A stretch of DNA of 8,341 nt from an uncultured Rhodobacter sp. (GTDB lineage: Bacteria; Pseudomonadota; Alphaproteobacteria; Rhodobacterales; Rhodobacteraceae). The translations under genes and the position numbers were made by a program. Positions within the stretch are counted from its first letter, which is position 1. Each line of letters starts with the position of its first letter. Positions 5,986 to 8,341 of the stretch are shown here, in pieces. The stretch covers positions 1-8,341 of the forward strand of contig CALGTJ010000106.1 of the NCBI GenBank assembly GCA_937901435.1, given 5' to 3'. Under the pieces are notes generated by a model that had not been told where the DNA came from, made no database searches, and was given only the letters and a program-made list of their open reading frames with translations.

Positions 5986-7079
5986 GCCTTGGCCCCGCGT
6001 TTTCCGCTGCCCAGCATGGTGGGGCTAAGCTTGTCCAACGGCCAGCGCGGGCGTGCAGAGAGGGTCATGTCATCGCGATGACCCAGACGAAAGCGCTCTA
6101 ACCCAGCCCAAGCGATCATGGCCGCGTTATCCGTGCAAAGGGCCAGAGGGGGGGCGGTGAATCGCACGCCCATGCTATCCGCCACCTGTTCCAAGGCGGC
6201 GCGGATCCTCTGGTTTGCGGCAACACCCCCCGCGACGGCAAAGGCGGGGGTCTGGGGGTGGTCGTTGAGATAGACGGACAACGCGCGTCGGGATTTTTCA
6301 GCCAGAACATCGCTGACAGCCGCCTGAAATCCGGCGCACATATCCGCGCGGTCCTGTTCACTTAGCCCGCCTTTTTCCGCCACCACCCCGTCACGGGTGC
6401 GCAGCAACGCCGTTTTCAGACCAGAAAAGGACATATCGCACCCCGGACGATCCAGCAGCGGGCGCGGAAAGGCAAAACGGTTCACCTCGCCCGCTTTTGC
6501 GGTGCGTTCGACCGCCGGACCACCGGGTTGCGGCAGCCCCAGCAGTTTGGCGGTCTTGTCAAAGGCCTCACCGGGGGCATCGTCAATCGTACCGCCCAGA
6601 CGGGTAAAGTGATCGGGACCATGGGCAATCAGAAACTGACAATGCCCGCCAGAGACCAGCAACATCAGATAGGGAAAGGCCAGATCGTCGGTCAGGCGTG
6701 GCGTCAGCGCGTGCCCCGCCAGGTGGTTGACGCCGATCAAGGGCTTGCCACTGCCCGCAGCCAGCCCCTTGGCGCACATGACACCCGCCAGAACGCCGCC
6801 AATCAAACCGGGACCGGCGGTGACCGCGATGGCGTCTATGTCGGACAGGGTCACACCCGCCAGCGCCAGAGCCGCCTCGACAGAGTGATCCAGCTTTTCC
6901 GTATGGGCGCGTGCGGCGATCTCGGGAACGACGCCACCAAAGCCCGCGTGCAACTCGGTCTGCCCGGCCACGACAGAGGACAGGATTTGTGCGGGCGCGC
7001 CGTTAGTCTGACGCACAACCGCAGCGGCGGTGTCGTCACAGCTGCTTTCCAGCCCGAGGATGGTCAATGTGTGTGCCAT
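5982..7079 (-). CDS. tsaD: tRNA N6-adenosine threonylcarbamoyltransferase
   Basis: Catalytic subunit that, with TsaB and TsaE, transfers the threonylcarbamoyl group from threonylcarbamoyl-AMP to A37 of tRNAs decoding ANN codons, giving t6A. The 365-residue product has the ASKHA fold signatures: GLESSCDDT (9-17), the metal-binding NHLAGH with His119 and His123, LVSGGH (141-146), [14 protein letters not shown] (162-175), FSGLKTA (218-224), [10 protein letters not shown] (284-293) and CTDNAAMIA (315-323) with the third metal ligand Asp317. I chose the ATG at 7079-7077 because the next residues ([13 protein letters not shown]) match the usual beginning of the family. The frame is open to an ATG at 7148, whose 23 extra residues are unlike the family and run into the hemD promoter region. 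No good ribosome binding site precedes 7079. It is the first gene of the tsaD-gpsA-EVE unit and is divergent from hemD. Confidence 0.96.
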   Translation of the reverse strand: MAHTLTILGLESSCDDTAAAVVRQTNGAPAQILSSVVAGQTELHAGFGGVVPEIAARAHTEKLDHSVEAALALAGVTLSDIDAIAVTAGPGLIGGVLAGVMCAKGLAAGSGKPLIGVNHLAGHALTPRLTDDLAFPYLMLLVSGGHCQFLIAHGPDHFTRLGGTIDDAPGEAFDKTAKLLGLPQPGGPAVERTAKAGEVNRFAFPRPLLDRPGCDMSFSGLKTALLRTRDGVVAEKGGLSEQDRADMCAGFQAAVSDVLAEKSRRALSVYLNDHPQTPAFAVAGGVAANQRIRAALEQVADSMGVRFTAPPLALCTDNAAMIAWAGLERFRLGHRDDMTLSARPRWPLDKLSPTMLGSGKRGAKA

Positions 7080-7146
7080 GGTTGCGCCGGTTGCGTGCAG
7101 ATGATGTCGCAGGTAACACTCTGGCGTATCGCGTTCAATCCCGCTC

Positions 7147-7159
7147 ACACCTCAGGTGT
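7147..7159. promoter_or_regulatory. 13 bp palindrome in the hemD/tsaD divergent region
   Basis: ACACCT (7147-7152) and AGGTGT (7154-7159) form a perfect palindrome around one central C, ending 8 nt before the hemD ATG. The right arm includes AGGTG, the only Shine-Dalgarno-like sequence for hemD, so a protein bound there or a small mRNA hairpin could affect hemD translation. As an operator it could serve both divergent genes. The function is inferred from position alone. Confidence 0.4.
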
Positions 7160-7167
7160 CCTGCATC

Positions 7168-7878
7168 ATGTTGCCCACCCTTCTTCTTACCCGGCCTTAT
7201 CCGCAGTCAGAGAGGTTTGCCGCGATGTGTCGACAGGCAATCGGGGTTGAACTGCCCGTGGTTATCTCTCCGCTTCTCAGGATTGTTCCGCAGGATGTCG
7301 CCCTGCGGCGCGCGGATTTTGGGGATGTGATCCTGACCTCTGCCAATGGCGCACGCGCTTTGGCGGATCTTTGCGACGTGACCGGGCTGACCGCCTTTTG
7401 CGTCGGGGATCAGACCGCTGAGATCGCGACACAGCTTGGGATGGTCGCCCATTCGGCGCATGGTGCAGCGGCCGACCTGATCGAGTTGATCCGGCGATCC
7501 GAGCCGAAACAACCCTTGCTTCATGCGCGTGGGCAGGAAACGCGCGGCGAGATTGCGCAGGCTTTGCAGGCGCATGGCTATGATGTGCGATCCAAAGTGC
7601 TTTATGCGCAAGAGCCATGCGACCTTTCCGCCGAGGCGCGGGATCTTTTGAGTGCTGAAAATGTAATCGCAGCGCCTCTTTTCTCACCGCGCTCTGCCAG
7701 ACTTTTCCCGGGAACACCGGCCAAAAGCCCTGCCGAAATTGTTATTTTCTCCATGAGCAAGGCCGTTTTGCAGGCATATTCCAGACAAACAGCCAGAATA
7801 ATGCAGCCCCCAAAAACTCCAGACGCCGCGTCCCTCTGCGACCTCATTACCGCGTTTTACCTGACCAGTTCGGGTTGA
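7168..7878 (+). CDS. hemD: Uroporphyrinogen-III synthase
   Basis: Cytosolic enzyme that cyclises hydroxymethylbilane with inversion of ring D to uroporphyrinogen III, the branch point for haem, sirohaem, cobalamin and, where present, bacteriochlorophyll. HemD is poorly conserved, but the landmarks are present: the N-terminal LLLTRP (5-10) with SERF (14-17), TSANGARAL (57-65), CVGDQTAE (78-85), LLHARG (117-122), the LYAQEP segment (145-150), FSPRSA (172-177) and SMSKAV (195-200). The 236 residues are a usual length. I take the ATG at 7168; an in-frame GTG at 7156 would add four residues and lies inside the palindrome. AGGTG at 7154-7158 is a modest ribosome binding site, 9 nt from the ATG. It is divergent from tsaD and followed after 73 bp by the gene for the acidic mitofilin-like protein. 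hemC is not adjacent in this window. Confidence 0.92.
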   Translation: MLPTLLLTRPYPQSERFAAMCRQAIGVELPVVISPLLRIVPQDVALRRADFGDVILTSANGARALADLCDVTGLTAFCVGDQTAEIATQLGMVAHSAHGAAADLIELIRRSEPKQPLLHARGQETRGEIAQALQAHGYDVRSKVLYAQEPCDLSAEARDLLSAENVIAAPLFSPRSARLFPGTPAKSPAEIVIFSMSKAVLQAYSRQTARIMQPPKTPDAASLCDLITAFYLTSSG

Positions 7879-7951
7879 GAGCCGCACAACTGCGGAATAA
7901 GCTAATTAATTGATAGATGTGCGTGAAGACGATTCGAAAGGTTAGGACCAC
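7879..7951 (+). other. hemD to downstream-gene spacer with a small stem-loop
   Basis: The 73 bp spacer holds a short CCGCA (7882-7886) / TGCGG (7891-7895) stem with a 4-nt loop. No T-run follows, so it is unlikely to stop transcription. The next bases (around 7896-7916) are AT-rich and could hold a promoter, but I see no convincing -35/-10 pair. Cotranscription of hemD with the next gene remains plausible. Confidence 0.4.
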
Positions 7952-8341
7952 GTGGCGGAACCCAACAAACCCAAGCGTACGAGCGCCAAATCGACAAAGG
8001 CAAAAACACCCTCTGTGACGTCCGGGGACGACGCGATAGAGGATGCCGAGGTGGTCGATAATAACCAAGCTGACTCTGTCAAAGGGGCCGAGACGGGCGC
8101 AGAAGCGGTTCTGTCCGAGGAGGAAGACACGTCATCTGTGGATCAAGACAAGCCTTTGAGCGAGGGCACACCAAAAGACGACGTGCCCGCAGATGCCAGC
8201 GCAGAGGCCAAGCCCGATGACTCTGCGGATGAGGACATCACCGCAAAGGATGACGAGACAAAAGATGAGACCGAGGCAAAAGATGTCGCTTCGGCAAACT
8301 CGGATCCGGTAAAGGCGTCGACGGGCGAGGGCCTTAAGACC
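7952..8341 (+). CDS. Acidic N-terminal part of a mitofilin-like (COG4223 type) protein, cut by the window edge
   Basis: Open from a GTG at 7952 to the last base: 130 codons without a stop. The start is supported by AGGA at 7944-7947, 4 nt upstream, with AAGG a little further away. Residues 1-18 are basic (MAEPNKPKR then Lys-rich). The rest is strongly acidic and of low complexity, with about 35 Asp/Glu in 130 residues, many Ala, Ser, Thr and Lys, and no Trp, Phe, Tyr, Cys or His, so it is surely disordered. In Rhodobacterales a gene directly after hemD usually codes for a mitofilin/COG4223-like inner-membrane protein. Such a protein has a disordered acidic N-terminus, one membrane helix and a coiled coil, and is often followed by a hemY-like gene. 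The membrane helix and coiled coil would lie beyond the edge, so the assignment rests on position and composition. Confidence 0.7.
   Translation, partial: MAEPNKPKRTSAKSTKAKTPSVTSGDDAIEDAEVVDNNQADSVKGAETGAEAVLSEEEDTSSVDQDKPLSEGTPKDDVPADASAEAKPDDSADEDITAKDDETKDETEAKDVASANSDPVKASTGEGLKT

Noticed and set aside
7080..7148. TsaD start at the ATG at 7148
   Set aside because: The added 23 residues are unlike the TsaD family, whose proteins begin just before the GLESSCDDT motif, and the extension fills most of the divergent promoter region.
6528..7250. 240-residue plus-strand frame opposite tsaD
   Set aside because: Antisense shadow of tsaD running into hemD, with no motif or start signal.

Overview
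The window reads as a stretch of alphaproteobacterial chromosome, most probably from the Rhodobacterales (Roseobacter group). I base this on moderately high GC, on protein sequences that look like Roseobacter housekeeping orthologues (AhcY, TsaD, GpsA, HemD, DUF2853, an EVE-domain protein), and on the pairing of hemD with a gene for an acidic, low-complexity mitofilin-like N-terminus. This placement comes from remembered family features, not from a search. I see no transposase, integrase, phage gene, CRISPR array, tRNA or rRNA.

Layout. At the left edge (1-465, +) lies the C-terminal part of a small conserved protein. Its open frame is blocked upstream by a stop at 37-39, so its 5' end is missing or broken. 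It converges on, and overlaps by 4 bp, a two-gene minus-strand unit: an HD-domain phosphohydrolase (1584-976) followed 13 bp later by a GNAT acetyltransferase (962-462). Divergent from that unit, behind a 205 bp gap holding three small dyads, is ahcY (1790-3178, +), which ends in a clear intrinsic terminator. Next comes a monocistronic DUF2853 gene (3446-3787, +) with a strong ribosome binding site and its own terminator. A roughly 300 bp gap without a recognisable gene follows, containing one strong hairpin and one 15 bp dyad.

The right half is organised around the hemD/tsaD divergent pair. On the minus strand tsaD (7079-5982), gpsA (5985-5017, ATGA overlap) and an EVE-domain gene (4994-4575) form a compact operon, with a membrane protein gene of the DUF1761 type (4490-4095) downstream behind its own candidate promoter. 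On the plus strand hemD (7168-7878) is followed by the start of a GTG-initiated gene for an acidic mitofilin-like protein that runs off the right edge.

How the genes work together. AhcY removes S-adenosylhomocysteine and so supports all methylation. TsaD makes the t6A base of ANN-decoding tRNAs, GpsA supplies glycerol-3-phosphate for phospholipids, and HemD closes the tetrapyrrole ring. The EVE protein is a PUA-like domain of the kind that binds modified nucleic acid, in an operon with a tRNA-modification enzyme. This is a core, housekeeping region. I find no convincing previously undescribed system, and the points worth a second look are mainly non-coding structures and the damaged-looking gene at the left edge.
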